64,000 bases of DNA from Haloferax marinum. GTDB lineage: Archaea > Halobacteriota > Halobacteria > Halobacteriales > Haloferacaceae. The DNA lies in contig NZ_WKJQ01000001.1 in the NCBI RefSeq assembly GCF_009674625.1, positions 1,674,001-1,738,000 on the forward strand. Direction: 5' to 3'. Every line of letters begins with the position of its first letter. The first letter of the stretch is position 1. The notes under the pieces were generated by a model that was not told the DNA's origin, made no database searches, and was given only the letters and a program-made list of their open reading frames with translations. This document shows, piece by piece, positions 55,377-64,000 of this stretch. The translations under genes were made by a program, and so were the position numbers.

Positions 55377-56596
55377 CGCGAACCGGCCACAGTGAGGAGA
55401 CGACGGGTGCGGCGAGCGCGAATGCGTCCGTAACCGACGGGTCGTGGCGGGCCGTCGCGACAGTCACCGGGTGGCAAACTGCGGCCAGTCTCTGTTACTA
55501 CACCATCTTCGCCGCGACGGGATTCGTCCGCGACGCGTTCTCACTGTCGGAGTCGCTCGTCGGTGTCTTTCTGACCGCTGCTCTGCTCGGCTACACGTTC
55601 ATGTTGTTCCCGACCGGTGCAGCAGTCGATGGCTTCGGCGAGAAACCGGTGATGGTCGTCGGCCTCCTCGCCCTCGCCGTCGCACTCGTCGGCGTCTCGT
55701 TCGCACCGCCGTCCTACGCGCTGTTGTTGGGGACTGCTGCCCTCCTCGGCGTGGCGTACTCGACGGCGATGCCGGGGTCGAATCGCGGTATCGTCGCCGC
55801 CGCACCCGCCGGAAGCAAGAACCTCGCGATGGGGTTGAAACAGGTCGGTGTGACGTTCGGAAGCGGTGCGTCGTCGCTCATCGTGACGGGTATCGCCGTC
55901 GTCGCGGCGTGGCAGGTCGGCTTTTGGGTAATCGCCGCCGTCGCAGTCGGGTACGCAGTCGTCTTCGCCGTTCAGTACGACGGAGTCCCCGGAACGGGCA
56001 GACTCGAGTGGCCGCAAGTCGGTGGACTGAGTGGGAACCGGGCCTACGTCGCTCTCGTCGGCGCAGGGTTGTTCATCGGTGCGTCCATCTTCTCGATGCT
56101 CGGCTACACCGTCCTCTACGTACAAGACGTGGCCGGTGCGGCCCCGGCAATCGCGGGAGGCGTTCTCGCGGCGACGCAGGTGACCGGGAGCATCGGTCGT
56201 ATCGGTGCCGGAAGCATCGCCGACAGACTCGGTGGCGCACACGGTGCGGCGACTGTCGCACTCGTGCAACTCGCAGGGGCTGTCCTCTTGTTCGCCCTCC
56301 TGGCCATCGCGGGCGGGTCGCTCGCACTCACAGTCGTCGTGTTCGTCGCCCTCGGCCTCACTATCCACGGGTCGACGGGTGTGTTTTACTCCTGTCTGAG
56401 CGGCGTCGTCGCCGACGACGACATCGGTGCGGCGACTGCCGGCGGACAGACCGCAATCAACACCGGAGGACTGCTCGCACCGCCGATTTTCGGCATCATC
56501 GTCGAGTCAGTCGGGTACGGTGCTGGGTGGGCGTTCGTCGCGGTGGCGACGGTGGCGGCGGCGGGACTGCTGTTCGTCGTCACGCGCCGTCTGTAA
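55373..56596 (+). CDS. MFS transporter coupled to hemD
   Basis: 407 residues from a GTG that overlaps the hemD stop (GTGA). Twelve helices; the loop 2-3 region is G-A-A-V-D-G-F-G-E-K-P, and SNRGIVAAAPAGSKNLAMGLKQVGVTFG lies in helices 4-5. The substrate is unknown. Coupling to tetrapyrrole synthesis suggests a related metabolite or metal, but this is only context. Confidence 0.85.
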   Translation: MTRTGHSEETTGAASANASVTDGSWRAVATVTGWQTAASLCYYTIFAATGFVRDAFSLSESLVGVFLTAALLGYTFMLFPTGAAVDGFGEKPVMVVGLLALAVALVGVSFAPPSYALLLGTAALLGVAYSTAMPGSNRGIVAAAPAGSKNLAMGLKQVGVTFGSGASSLIVTGIAVVAAWQVGFWVIAAVAVGYAVVFAVQYDGVPGTGRLEWPQVGGLSGNRAYVALVGAGLFIGASIFSMLGYTVLYVQDVAGAAPAIAGGVLAATQVTGSIGRIGAGSIADRLGGAHGAATVALVQLAGAVLLFALLAIAGGSLALTVVVFVALGLTIHGSTGVFYSCLSGVVADDDIGAATAGGQTAINTGGLLAPPIFGIIVESVGYGAGWAFVAVATVAAAGLLFVVTRRL

Positions 56597-56682
56597 TCGA
56601 GACGGGACGCGCATCGAGACGGGACACGCGTTCCGATATGTGAACCCGCAGACTATTCGTGCTCGTGTACGCACTGTGAGCC

Positions 56683-57414
56683 ATGTTACGATACGACACT
56701 CGCGGCGACGCCAGTTGGCTCACACTCGACCGGCCCGAGAAGAAGAACGCACTGCACCTCGATGGCTGGTACGAACTCCACGAAGGCCTCGAACGAGCGG
56801 CCGACGAGTCGCGCGTGGCCGTTCTCACTGGCGTCGAAGACGTGTTCTGCGCCGGTGACGACATCTCACTCATCGATGACGCGGAGACGGCAGCGGACGT
56901 CGAAGAACTGACCGACAGCCTCTACGACGTGCTGTTCGGCATCGAATCGTTGGACGTTCCCGTCATCGCGGCGGTCAACGGCCTCGCCTACGGTGGCGGG
57001 TGCGAACTCGTGGCCGCGTGTGACCTCGCCGTCGCCGTCGAGGACGCGACGTTCGCACTCCCCGAAACGAAAATCGGCGCGTATCCACCCTACGTGGTCG
57101 AGCGCGTGGCCGAGACAGTCGGGAAGAAACGGCTCATGGAACTCGCGCTGACGGGCGACCCGATTGGAGCGGAGACGGCGGCCGACTGGGGACTCGTCAA
57201 TCGCGTCGTCTCGGCAGACCAACTGACCGAGTCTGTCACCCAGTTCGTCGAGTCGATTGCCGCGTCGCCGCGGCGGTCGACCGCTCTCACGAAGCAAAAC
57301 GCGACAATCGGGGCGGCGAGTCCGGGGACGCGCGAACGAATCCGCGGGTCGTTCCAACAGATTCGCGCCGACGACGACTGCCGGGCGGCGACACGGCGGT
57401 TCTTCGAGCGATGA
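56683..57414 (+). CDS. enoyl-CoA hydratase/isomerase family protein
   Basis: 243 residues, crotonase fold. Features are DRPEKKNAL, V-F-C-A-G-D-D-I (oxyanion strand) and AAVNGLAYGGGCELVAACDLAVA. The catalytic acid region reads A-L-P-E-T-K-I-G. The reaction cannot be fixed beyond CoA thioester chemistry. Monocistronic. Confidence 0.88.
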   Translation: MLRYDTRGDASWLTLDRPEKKNALHLDGWYELHEGLERAADESRVAVLTGVEDVFCAGDDISLIDDAETAADVEELTDSLYDVLFGIESLDVPVIAAVNGLAYGGGCELVAACDLAVAVEDATFALPETKIGAYPPYVVERVAETVGKKRLMELALTGDPIGAETAADWGLVNRVVSADQLTESVTQFVESIAASPRRSTALTKQNATIGAASPGTRERIRGSFQQIRADDDCRAATRRFFER

Positions 57415-57490
57415 ACGAGGTGTAAGTAGTCTAACGAGGTTCGTCTGGGAACGCTTCGATATCGCTATCCTCCGAGATATATACCAACAA

Positions 57491-57518
57491 TACCCTATAT
57501 ATATCTAATAGCAGGGTA
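57491..57518 (+). promoter_or_regulatory. AT-rich inverted repeat before pstS
   Basis: TACCCT at 57491-57496 and AGGGTA at 57513-57518 flank an AT-only core with TATATATAT. The unit lies 27 nt before the first pstS ATG. It could be the TATA box with a phosphate-responsive site, which is an inference. Confidence 0.45.
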
Positions 57519-57544
57519 CTTGAGTAAATCTGCAGTCGTCAACG

Positions 57545-58573
57545 ATGATGACGCGAAAGACGGACGACGTCGTTTCACGCCGAAAGTTCTTGATTGCCAC
57601 CGGCGCAGCCGGAGTCGCTGGTCTCGCTGGCTGTACAGAGGGCAACAGCGAGGCAGATTCCGAAGCCACCGACGCAGAGAACGCCGAGTCCAACACGGAC
57701 ACGCTCTCGGGAGCGATCGACATCGCGGGTTCGTCGACTGTCTTCCCTCTCGCGACGGCGATGGCCGAACGCTTCCAGAAGGAACACTCGGAAGTCAACA
57801 TCAACATCCAGTCCACTGGCTCCGGTGGTGGCTTCGCGAACTACTTCTGTACCGGCCAGACGGACTTCAACAACGCGTCGCGTCCCATCAAATCCGAAGA
57901 AGAAGACCACTGTTCCAGTGAGGACGTCGAACCGGTCGAACTGAAGGTCGCGACCGACGCGCTGACGGTCATCGTCAACAACGACAACGACTTCATCGGC
58001 GAGGGACTCACCGTCGAACAGCTCGAGACCATCTTCTCCGCCGATTCGAAGCCGGCGACGTGGGCCGACGTCGACTCCGAGTGGCCCGACGAAGAGATAG
58101 AAATCTTTGGTCCCACTGACGCCTCCGGTACCTACGACTACTTCATCGAGGCAATCATCGGCGAGGACGGCCCAGGCCACCGCCAGGACTACTCTGCGAC
58201 CGAACAGGACCGAACCATCATCCAGGGTGTCGAAGGCTCCGAGTTCGCCATCGGCTACATGGGTTACGCCTACTACAGCGAAAACACCGACGCTGTTCAG
58301 GCAGTCGCCATCGACGACGGTGATGGCTACGTCGAACCGTCGCTCGACACTGCGCTCTCTGGTGAGTACACGCCGCTGTCGCGCCCGCTGTTTACCTACC
58401 CGGCAAAGGGCGCGCTCGCGGATGACCACGTCGCCGCGTTCGCTCGCTACTGGATGGAGAGCTCTACGAACAAGGAAATCGTCGCCGACGAAGTCGGCTA
58501 CGTCCCACTGGCCGAAGACGAGCAGTCCGAGATGCTCGACAAACTCGATTCGGCCATCGAAGCGGCTAACTAG
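57545..58573 (+). CDS. pstS: phosphate-binding lipoprotein PstS
   Basis: 342 residues. Twin-arginine signal S-R-R-K-F-L at 11-16 and a lipobox LAGC with Cys30, so Tat export and lipid anchoring are expected. The phosphate site is seen in AGSSTVFPLA, STGSGGGFANYF and DASGTYDYF. No pstCAB genes are next to it. A second ATG follows directly after the first. Confidence 0.92.
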   Translation: MMTRKTDDVVSRRKFLIATGAAGVAGLAGCTEGNSEADSEATDAENAESNTDTLSGAIDIAGSSTVFPLATAMAERFQKEHSEVNINIQSTGSGGGFANYFCTGQTDFNNASRPIKSEEEDHCSSEDVEPVELKVATDALTVIVNNDNDFIGEGLTVEQLETIFSADSKPATWADVDSEWPDEEIEIFGPTDASGTYDYFIEAIIGEDGPGHRQDYSATEQDRTIIQGVEGSEFAIGYMGYAYYSENTDAVQAVAIDDGDGYVEPSLDTALSGEYTPLSRPLFTYPAKGALADDHVAAFARYWMESSTNKEIVADEVGYVPLAEDEQSEMLDKLDSAIEAAN

Positions 58574-58719
58574 CGTCTCTCTTCAGCACGTCGGCTGAAC
58601 CCCCGCGCGCTTTGCGTCGCACAACAGGCCCACCGGCGAAGCTTTTTGTACCGAGACGGGACCACTGCACTCCATCGTGAACGACAGTCGAACCGATGGG
58701 GCCCCTGCCAAACTGCCAG

Positions 58720-58727
58720 TGTTTATG
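58720..58727 (+). promoter_or_regulatory. TATA-like box for the DHH gene
   Basis: GTTTATGC lies about 34 nt before the ATG at 58757 and only 16 nt before the GTG at 58739; this favours the ATG. Confidence 0.45.
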
Positions 58728-58756
58728 CCGGTGACGGCGTGAGTACCCAACAACTG

Positions 58757-60175
58757 ATGGAAGGACCCGTCCCCGACCTCACCGAGCACGCCGCGGCGTG
58801 TGCAGACCGACTCCGCGACGCCGACCGAGTGCTCCTCGCTTCGCACATCGACGCCGACGGGTTGACCAGCGCCGGCATCGCCTCGACGGCGCTCGAACGC
58901 GCCGGGATTCCGTTCGAGACGGTGTTCTGTCGCCAACTCGACGAGGCCGCCATCGCCGACATCGCGGCGACCGACTACGACACCGTCCTGTTTACCGACT
59001 TCGGGAGCGGCCAACTCGACGTCATCGCCGACCACGAGTCGGCGGGCGACTTCCACCCAGTCATCGCAGACCACCACCAACCTGCCGAGGGAGTCGAGAC
59101 CGAACACCACCTCAATCCACTGTTGTTCGGTCTCGACGGTGCGACCGAACTCTCCGGTGCGGGTGCGAGTTACGTCCTCGCGCGCGCACTCGAACCCGAA
59201 GGCGGAGACAATCGTGACCTCGCCGCCCTCGCGGTCGTCGGCGCCGTCGGCGACATGCAAGATACGAACGGGACGCTCACCGGTGCGAACGAAGGCATCG
59301 TCGAGGAAGGAATCGACGCGGGCGTCGTCGAAGAAGGGACAGACATCAGAATCTACGGCCGACAGACGCGTGCACTCCCGAAACTCCTCCAGTACGCGAC
59401 GGACGTGCGCATCCCCGGTATCTCGAACAACGAGGCCGGTGCGATCGAGTTCCTGACCGAACTCGACGTGCCCGTCCGCGACGACGACGGCGAGTGGAAA
59501 CGGTGGGTCGACCTCACGGGTGACCAACGGCAGGCACTCGCCAGCGCGCTGATTCGGCGGGCCATCGCCAGCGGCGTCCCCGCCCACCGAATCGACGACC
59601 TCGTGGGGACGACGTACGTCCTCTCACGGGAAGCAGAAGGAACCGAACTCCGTGACGTGAGCGAGTTTTCGACGCTCCTGAACGCGACCGCACGGTACGA
59701 CCGGGGCGACGTCGGCCTCGCCGTCTGTCTGGGTGACCGGGACCGTGCCCTCGACAGAGCGCGCCGACTCCTCCGAAACCACCGCAAGAACCTCTCGAAC
59801 GGGCTTCAGTGGGTGAAAGAACACGGCGTGGCCGTCGAAGAGAACCTCCAGTGGTTCGACGCCGGCGACGAGATTCGTGAGACCATCGTCGGCATCGTCG
59901 CCGGGATGGCCGTCGGAACCGACGCCACCCGAAACGGAATCCCCGTCTTGGCCTTCGCAGACGACGAAGACGGACAGGTGAAAGTCTCCTCGCGCGGGTC
60001 GTACGTGATGGTCAAAAACGGCCTCGACCTCTCGGTGGTCATGCGCGAGGCGTCACGAGCAGTCGGCGGCGACGGCGGTGGGCACAACGTCGCCGCGGGA
60101 GCGACGATTCCGAAGGGGTCGGTCGACGAGTTCATCGCCGAAGCCGACCGCATCGTCGGCGAGCAGTTAGCCTAA
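58757..60175 (+). CDS. DHH-family phosphoesterase/RecJ-like nuclease
   Basis: 472 residues. DHH motifs in order: SHIDADGLTSAG, FTDFGSGQ, IADHHQP and GAVGDMQDT; the DHHA1 domain ends GGGHNVAAGATIP. Archaeal members include the RecJ-like nuclease that works with the replisome, and this length fits. A GTG at 58739 is an alternative start. It follows pstS by 180 nt. Confidence 0.9.
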   Translation: MEGPVPDLTEHAAACADRLRDADRVLLASHIDADGLTSAGIASTALERAGIPFETVFCRQLDEAAIADIAATDYDTVLFTDFGSGQLDVIADHESAGDFHPVIADHHQPAEGVETEHHLNPLLFGLDGATELSGAGASYVLARALEPEGGDNRDLAALAVVGAVGDMQDTNGTLTGANEGIVEEGIDAGVVEEGTDIRIYGRQTRALPKLLQYATDVRIPGISNNEAGAIEFLTELDVPVRDDDGEWKRWVDLTGDQRQALASALIRRAIASGVPAHRIDDLVGTTYVLSREAEGTELRDVSEFSTLLNATARYDRGDVGLAVCLGDRDRALDRARRLLRNHRKNLSNGLQWVKEHGVAVEENLQWFDAGDEIRETIVGIVAGMAVGTDATRNGIPVLAFADDEDGQVKVSSRGSYVMVKNGLDLSVVMREASRAVGGDGGGHNVAAGATIPKGSVDEFIAEADRIVGEQLA

Positions 60176-60207
60176 CGAGTGCAGCCCCGACCGGTTCGTC
60201 CGGGCAG

Positions 60208-61035
60208 TCAGTCGTCTACCGGATTCGACCCGAACCTCGAAGGGACCCAGTTTTGGTCGTCGATAGGCGGTCGTTCGTAGTCGACGTCCTGTCTCGGTGG
60301 GAGTTCGATAGGGTCGGGCGTCAGGTCTTCGTACGGAATCTGGTCTAAGAGGTGTGAGATGCAGTTCAGTCGCGCGTGGCGTTTCACGTCCGCGTGGACG
60401 ACGTTCCACGGTGCTTCGTCGATGTCGGTGTGTTCGAACATCGCGTCTTTGGCCTTCGAGTACTCGACCCACTTCGAGCGCGCTTGGAGGTCCATGGGAC
60501 TGAGCTTCCAGCGACGCTTCGGGTCCTCGTTGCGTTTCTGGAAGCGCCGTTCTTGTTCTTCGTCGCTGATGGAGAACCAGTATTTGATGAGGACGATACC
60601 CGACCGAACGAGCATTCGCTCGAACTCGGGACAGGTTCGCAAGAACTCTTCGTACTCCTCGTCTGTGCAGAATCCCATCACGTGTTCGACGCCCGCCCGA
60701 TTGTACCAACTGCGGTCGAACAGCACCATCTCGCCTTCGGTCGGGAGTTGCTCGACGTAGCGCTGGAAGTACCACTGGCCTTGCTCGCGTTCGGTCGGTT
60801 TTCCGAGTGCGACGACGCGCGCAACTCGCGGGTTGAGTCGGCGGGTGATTCGTTTGATGACCCCGCCTTTTCCTGCCGCGTCGCGCCCCTCGAAGACGAC
60901 GCAGACGCGGAGGTTCTCCTCCGTAATCCAATGCTGGAGTTTGACGAGTTCTTCCTGCAAGTCGTTCAACTCGCGTTTGTACTGTTTCTTCTTCAGAACT
61001 CCCCGCTTGTTGTAGCGGTCCGCGTCACTCGTCAT
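60208..61035 (-). CDS. ppk2: polyphosphate kinase 2
   Basis: 275 residues. Walker A FEGRDAAGKGG (48-58), the arginine-rich ITRRLNPRVARVVALGKPTERE, and FDRSWYNRAGVEHVMGF (Asp107, Arg108) as the Walker B/lid region. PPK2 phosphorylates nucleotides from polyphosphate. The frame is open upstream; M-T-S-D-A-D-R-Y-N-K is the natural start. Convergent with the DHH gene. Confidence 0.94.
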   Translation of the reverse strand: MTSDADRYNKRGVLKKKQYKRELNDLQEELVKLQHWITEENLRVCVVFEGRDAAGKGGVIKRITRRLNPRVARVVALGKPTEREQGQWYFQRYVEQLPTEGEMVLFDRSWYNRAGVEHVMGFCTDEEYEEFLRTCPEFERMLVRSGIVLIKYWFSISDEEQERRFQKRNEDPKRRWKLSPMDLQARSKWVEYSKAKDAMFEHTDIDEAPWNVVHADVKRHARLNCISHLLDQIPYEDLTPDPIELPPRQDVDYERPPIDDQNWVPSRFGSNPVDD

Positions 61036-61279
61036 GCCACCAATATGTTCCTCGTGAACAAATACCAATAGGGAACGGTAGTGGTGGCCGTCGCAGAGCG
61101 TGGATCGAACACCGATTCGATATCGCAGCATGTAGTTTATCACCCGGACCAGACTTTGCGGAAAAACGGCTCCACAGTCACTCGAGAAGCGCCACGACAT
61201 CCCAAATCCGCGAAATCCTCATATCATATGCTCGTGTATGTCATGGTACCGGCCCGCATGGCCGGCGAGGGGCAAGACG

Positions 61280-61501
61280 ATGGCGACCGCGAGACCAAAC
61301 CGCTTCGAATACGATTACCCGGTCGGCTACGAACCGGAGGTACAAACAGAGACGGTCGAGTTGGACCGTCGAACCGTCGAACGACTCGACGCAGTGCGCG
61401 AAGAAGACGAGTCGTACGACGAACTGATCAACGAACTCGTGTCCATCTTCACGGCGAGCGAACTATTCGCCGCCCGTGTGGACACGCCACTCATCGAGTG
61501 A
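61280..61501 (+). CDS. small DUF7557-type ribbon-helix-helix-like protein
   Basis: 73 residues. ETVELDRRTVERLDAVREED and SYDELINELVSIF look like the strand and helices of a ribbon-helix-helix/VapB-type protein. The start is uncertain; ATGs at 61238 and 61258 are alternatives in or near the same frame. A toxin partner is not visible. Confidence 0.6.
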   Translation: MATARPNRFEYDYPVGYEPEVQTETVELDRRTVERLDAVREEDESYDELINELVSIFTASELFAARVDTPLIE

Positions 61502-61800
61502 CGCACTGCCTCGTCACTCTATTTTCATCGCGGACTCACCCAGACCGATAGGTACCCACAGCGACTCACAGTTGCTCTCGGGGGCTCAGGTAATCGGACA
61601 ATAGTAGACTAATTCTGCAACCCTCAGAGGGCCCAGACAGCTACGAGACAGGCTGAGAACCCCCGAATCGAGAGAAGAGAGGATTTGTCGAGCGTTCTGC
61701 GAAGCCGTTCGATAAATTGCCGGCCGCTATACGAAACGTCGAGATTCGGGGACACCGGCCAACCGTCCGATTTTTTGCCGGCAGCGAGGTAGGGCAGAGT
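61502..61800. other. intergenic region, no gene seen
   Basis: About 300 nt with no ORF of haloarchaeal composition. The part before 61801 has TTTTTTG at about 61772 and a G-rich stretch, probably the promoter of the next gene. Confidence 0.5.
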
Positions 61801-62118
61801 ATGACCGACTTCGACCCGGAGAAGTTCGAAGACAAGTACGTCCACTACTTCCCACAGCTCCAGCGCGCGTACAAGAACGCCTTCAACACGATGAACGACG
61901 AGTACGACTCGACGCTCATCCACGGCATCGACCAGCAGATTCTCAACGAGTCCGAACCGTTCTACGAGGACGGCGACTTCTACGTCGAACTCCCCGAAAA
62001 CCCGGCCGAGCGACTCACTGCGGTCGTCGTCGACGACGACAAACTCGAGGCCGTCCTCGACCGGTATCTGGACGAGATTCACGCCGAACTCCGGCGTGTC
62101 TTCGGCGTCGAAGCGTAA
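61801..62118 (+). CDS. DUF5783-type haloarchaeal protein
   Basis: 105 residues, starting MTDFDPEKFEDKYVHYFPQL and continuing LQRAYKNAFNTMNDEYDSTLIHGIDQQIL. Family named from memory. It is acidic, soluble and without catalytic motifs. It precedes the NifU-type gene by 42 nt and may be cotranscribed. Confidence 0.78.
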   Translation: MTDFDPEKFEDKYVHYFPQLQRAYKNAFNTMNDEYDSTLIHGIDQQILNESEPFYEDGDFYVELPENPAERLTAVVVDDDKLEAVLDRYLDEIHAELRRVFGVEA

Positions 62119-62160
62119 CCGAACCAAAGGCCTAAGCCCATTCACCCCGAACGCGCGGTT

Positions 62161-62532
62161 ATGAGCACGGAGACGCAGGACGGCGAGGACGACCTCAAAG
62201 AGCGTGTCGTGAACTTCCTCCGTCGGAACTTCCCGCAGATTCAGATGCACGGTGGCAGCGCGGCCATCCGCGACCTGGACCGCGAGTCCGGCGAAGTCAC
62301 GATTCTTCTCGGTGGCGCGTGTTCCGGGTGCGGTATCTCCCCGATGACCATCCAGGCCATCAAGACCCGTATGGTCAAGGAGATTCCCGAGATCAACGAA
62401 GTCCACGCCGACACCGGCATGGGCGGCGACATGGGTGGCGAGAGTCGCGGCGGGTCGCCGTCGTTCCCCGGCGAGACCAGCAGTGACACGACCGACATCG
62501 AAGACGACCAAGGCCCACAGGCCCCGTTCTAA
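62161..62532 (+). CDS. NifU C-terminal (Nfu) domain iron-sulfur protein
   Basis: 123 residues. The cluster-binding motif is GGACSGCGIS with Cys54 and Cys57. The domain covers about 12-90, and the last 30 residues are an acidic, disordered tail with GGMGG-like M/G residues. Nfu proteins carry Fe-S clusters to targets. sufS and sufU lie 35 kb away. Confidence 0.92.
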   Translation: MSTETQDGEDDLKERVVNFLRRNFPQIQMHGGSAAIRDLDRESGEVTILLGGACSGCGISPMTIQAIKTRMVKEIPEINEVHADTGMGGDMGGESRGGSPSFPGETSSDTTDIEDDQGPQAPF

Positions 62533-62578
62533 GGCGGACTCGCTGGCGTTTCTTTTCGACCCGCGTTAGAGAACAGGA

Positions 62579-62586
62579 GTTTTATC
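62579..62586 (+). promoter_or_regulatory. TATA box of the sulfatase-fold gene
   Basis: GTTTTATC is centred about 28 nt before the ATG at 62611, fitting a leaderless mRNA. Confidence 0.5.
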
Positions 62587-62610
62587 GGCGACCACATCAC
62601 ACCCACGGGT

Positions 62611-64000
62611 ATGACTGCCGAGTCGCCCGAGAACGTTCTCTTCGTCGTCATGGACACGGTCCGGAAAGACCATCTCACGCCGTACGGCTACGAGCGCCAG
62701 ACGACGCCGGGCCTCGAACGATTTGCGGAGGAGGCGACCGTCTTCGAACAGGCCGTTGCGCCCGCACCGTGGACCCTCCCGGTTCACGCCTCGCTCTTTA
62801 CTGGGATGTACCCGAGTCGACACGGGGCCGACCAGGAGAACCCCTATCTCGACGGTGCGACCACACTGGCCGAGACGCTCTCGGCGGCCGGATACGACAC
62901 CGCGTGTTACTCCTCGAACGCGTGGATTACCCCGTACACACACCTGACAGACGGGTTCGCAGAACAGGACAACTTCTTCGAGGTCATGCCGGGAGACTTC
63001 CTCTCTGGCCCGTTGGCGAAAGCCTGGAAGACGATGAACGACAGCGAAACCCTCCGCGCGCTCGCCGACAAACTCGTCAGCCTCGGCAACACCGCCCACG
63101 AGTATCTCGCGGGCGGTGAGGGTGCCGACTCGAAGACGCCCGCAGTCGTCGACCAGACCATCGACTTCGTCGACGACTCCGACCAGTTCTTCGCGTTCGT
63201 CAACCTCATGGACGCCCACCTCCCGTACCACCCGCCCGAGGAGTACAAAGAGGAGTTCGCACCGGGTGTCGATTCGACCGACGTGTGCCAAAACTCCAAG
63301 GAGTACAACGCGGGCGCGTACGAGATAGACGACCAGGAGTGGGAAGACATCCGCGGCCTCTACGACGCCGAAATCGCCCACATCGACGACCAACTCACGC
63401 GACTGTTCGACTACCTGAAAGAGACCGGCCAGTGGGACGACACCATGGTCGTCGTCTGTGCTGACCACGGCGAACTTCACGGCGAACACGGCCTCTACGG
63501 CCACGAGTTCTGCCTGTACGACCCGCTCGTCAACGTCCCGCTCATGGTCAAACACCCGAAACTCGGCGCTGGCAGACGCGAAGACCAGGTCGAACTCGTC
63601 GACCTCTATCACACGGTCCTCGACGCACTGGGTGTCGAAGGTGGTGAACCCGCCAGCCCTGGTGACGACGTCGTCGCACTCGACCGAACCCGGTCGCTCC
63701 TCTCTGTAGATTACCGCGAGTTCGCCGGCGTGGACGACGCAGACCCCGGCCAACACCACGATGGCGAGTACGCGTTCGTCGAATACTCCCGCCCCGTGGT
63801 CGAACTCAAGCAGTTAGAAGAGAAGGCGTCCAGCGCCGGTATCGACCTCTCCGAAGACTCGCGGTTCTACTCGCGAATGCGGTCTGCTCGCCGCGTCGAC
63901 GCCAAATACACGCGTATCGACCGCATTCCGGACGAAGCCCACCGACTCGACTCTGACCCTGACGAGACGGAGAACCTCGCCGATTCGGACGACGAAGCCA
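62611..64000 (+). CDS. sulfatase-fold (alkaline phosphatase superfamily) protein, 3' partial
   Basis: 463 codons up to the right edge; the stop is outside. Metal ligands are Asp15 in FVVMDTVRKDH and the later V-C-A-D-H-G-E-L-H. The position of the formylglycine cysteine in sulfatases (C-x-P-x-R) is occupied by T-L-P-V-H, with Thr55 and His59. A Thr nucleophile, as in phosphotransferases and phosphodiesterases of this superfamily, is more likely than sulfatase activity. No signal peptide is seen. Confidence 0.85.
   Translation, partial: MTAESPENVLFVVMDTVRKDHLTPYGYERQTTPGLERFAEEATVFEQAVAPAPWTLPVHASLFTGMYPSRHGADQENPYLDGATTLAETLSAAGYDTACYSSNAWITPYTHLTDGFAEQDNFFEVMPGDFLSGPLAKAWKTMNDSETLRALADKLVSLGNTAHEYLAGGEGADSKTPAVVDQTIDFVDDSDQFFAFVNLMDAHLPYHPPEEYKEEFAPGVDSTDVCQNSKEYNAGAYEIDDQEWEDIRGLYDAEIAHIDDQLTRLFDYLKETGQWDDTMVVVCADHGELHGEHGLYGHEFCLYDPLVNVPLMVKHPKLGAGRREDQVELVDLYHTVLDALGVEGGEPASPGDDVVALDRTRSLLSVDYREFAGVDDADPGQHHDGEYAFVEYSRPVVELKQLEEKASSAGIDLSEDSRFYSRMRSARRVDAKYTRIDRIPDEAHRLDSDPDETENLADSDDEA

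Overview
The window is a stretch of haloarchaeal chromosome. The proteins are very acidic and rich in D and E, the DNA is GC-rich, and third codon positions favour C and G. The information-processing genes are archaeal (aIF1A, Rio1, NMD3, aIF6, L18a, L31e, L39e, SRP54/FtsY, RadA, thermosome). Many genes have a TATA-like box about 26-29 nt before the start codon, which fits leaderless transcription. The thermosome sequence with its GGM tail and the gene order as I remember it suggest Haloferax or a close member of Haloferacaceae; no search was possible, so the genus is an inference.

Layout. 0-8.7 kb: a DUF460 gene cut by the left edge, tyrS, a translation/ribosome-assembly group (eIF1A, rio1, a CPBP protease, a KH protein), nnrE and the thermosome gene cct1. 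8.7-13.5 kb: an ABC-ATPase-tail protein, tRNA-Arg(TCT), a YccF membrane protein, a UPF0200/UPF0201 pair, a Gate-domain membrane protein and a split MgtE-like pair. 13.5-20 kb: the minus-strand secretion and ribosome block L39e-L31e-aIF6-L18a-pfdA-ftsY, with srp54 further on beyond a LysE transporter and a dehydrogenase. 20-29 kb: a DMT exporter, RNA ligase-like phosphodiesterase, phosphatase, TPR and DUF424 proteins, a histidine kinase, sufS and sufU around a mini-MscS gene, and radA. 29-32.5 kb: the envelope-stress genes pspAB and htpX, separated by a mucin-like surface glycoprotein gene. 32.5-45.6 kb: dehydrogenases, a phosphoribosyltransferase, nmd3, a small AT-richer islet, an Fe-S helicase, a YkgJ-like protein, haloarchaeal small proteins, a PHP phosphoesterase, a DedA protein and hemB.

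45.7-49.9 kb carries two tandem ammonium-transport operons (amt-glnK twice). Each is preceded by a candidate nitrogen operator and a short coupled leader ORF. 50-56.6 kb holds a CPBP protease followed by the tetrapyrrole genes hemL, hemC, cobA and hemD, with an MFS transporter coupled to hemD. These genes plus hemB cover glutamate-1-semialdehyde to uroporphyrinogen III and precorrin-2. 56.7-64 kb: an enoyl-CoA hydratase, an orphan pstS, a DHH phosphoesterase, PPK2, small haloarchaeal proteins, a NifU-type scaffold and a sulfatase-fold gene cut by the right edge.

The points most worth following up are: (1) leader peptides predicted at the transcript start of both amt operons, with the Shine-Dalgarno motif of amt inside the leader ORF; (2) an ACATTYGTCCA operator shared by the two operons; (3) three genes (sufS, hemB, and a membrane protein at 52.1 kb) whose 3' ends are duplicated just downstream, two of them with a hairpin-bearing segment between the copies; (4) a 17-repeat, sequon-per-repeat surface protein wedged between pspAB and htpX; (5) a stand-alone ABC-ATPase C-terminal remnant. 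No CRISPR array, rRNA operon, transposase or integrase was seen.
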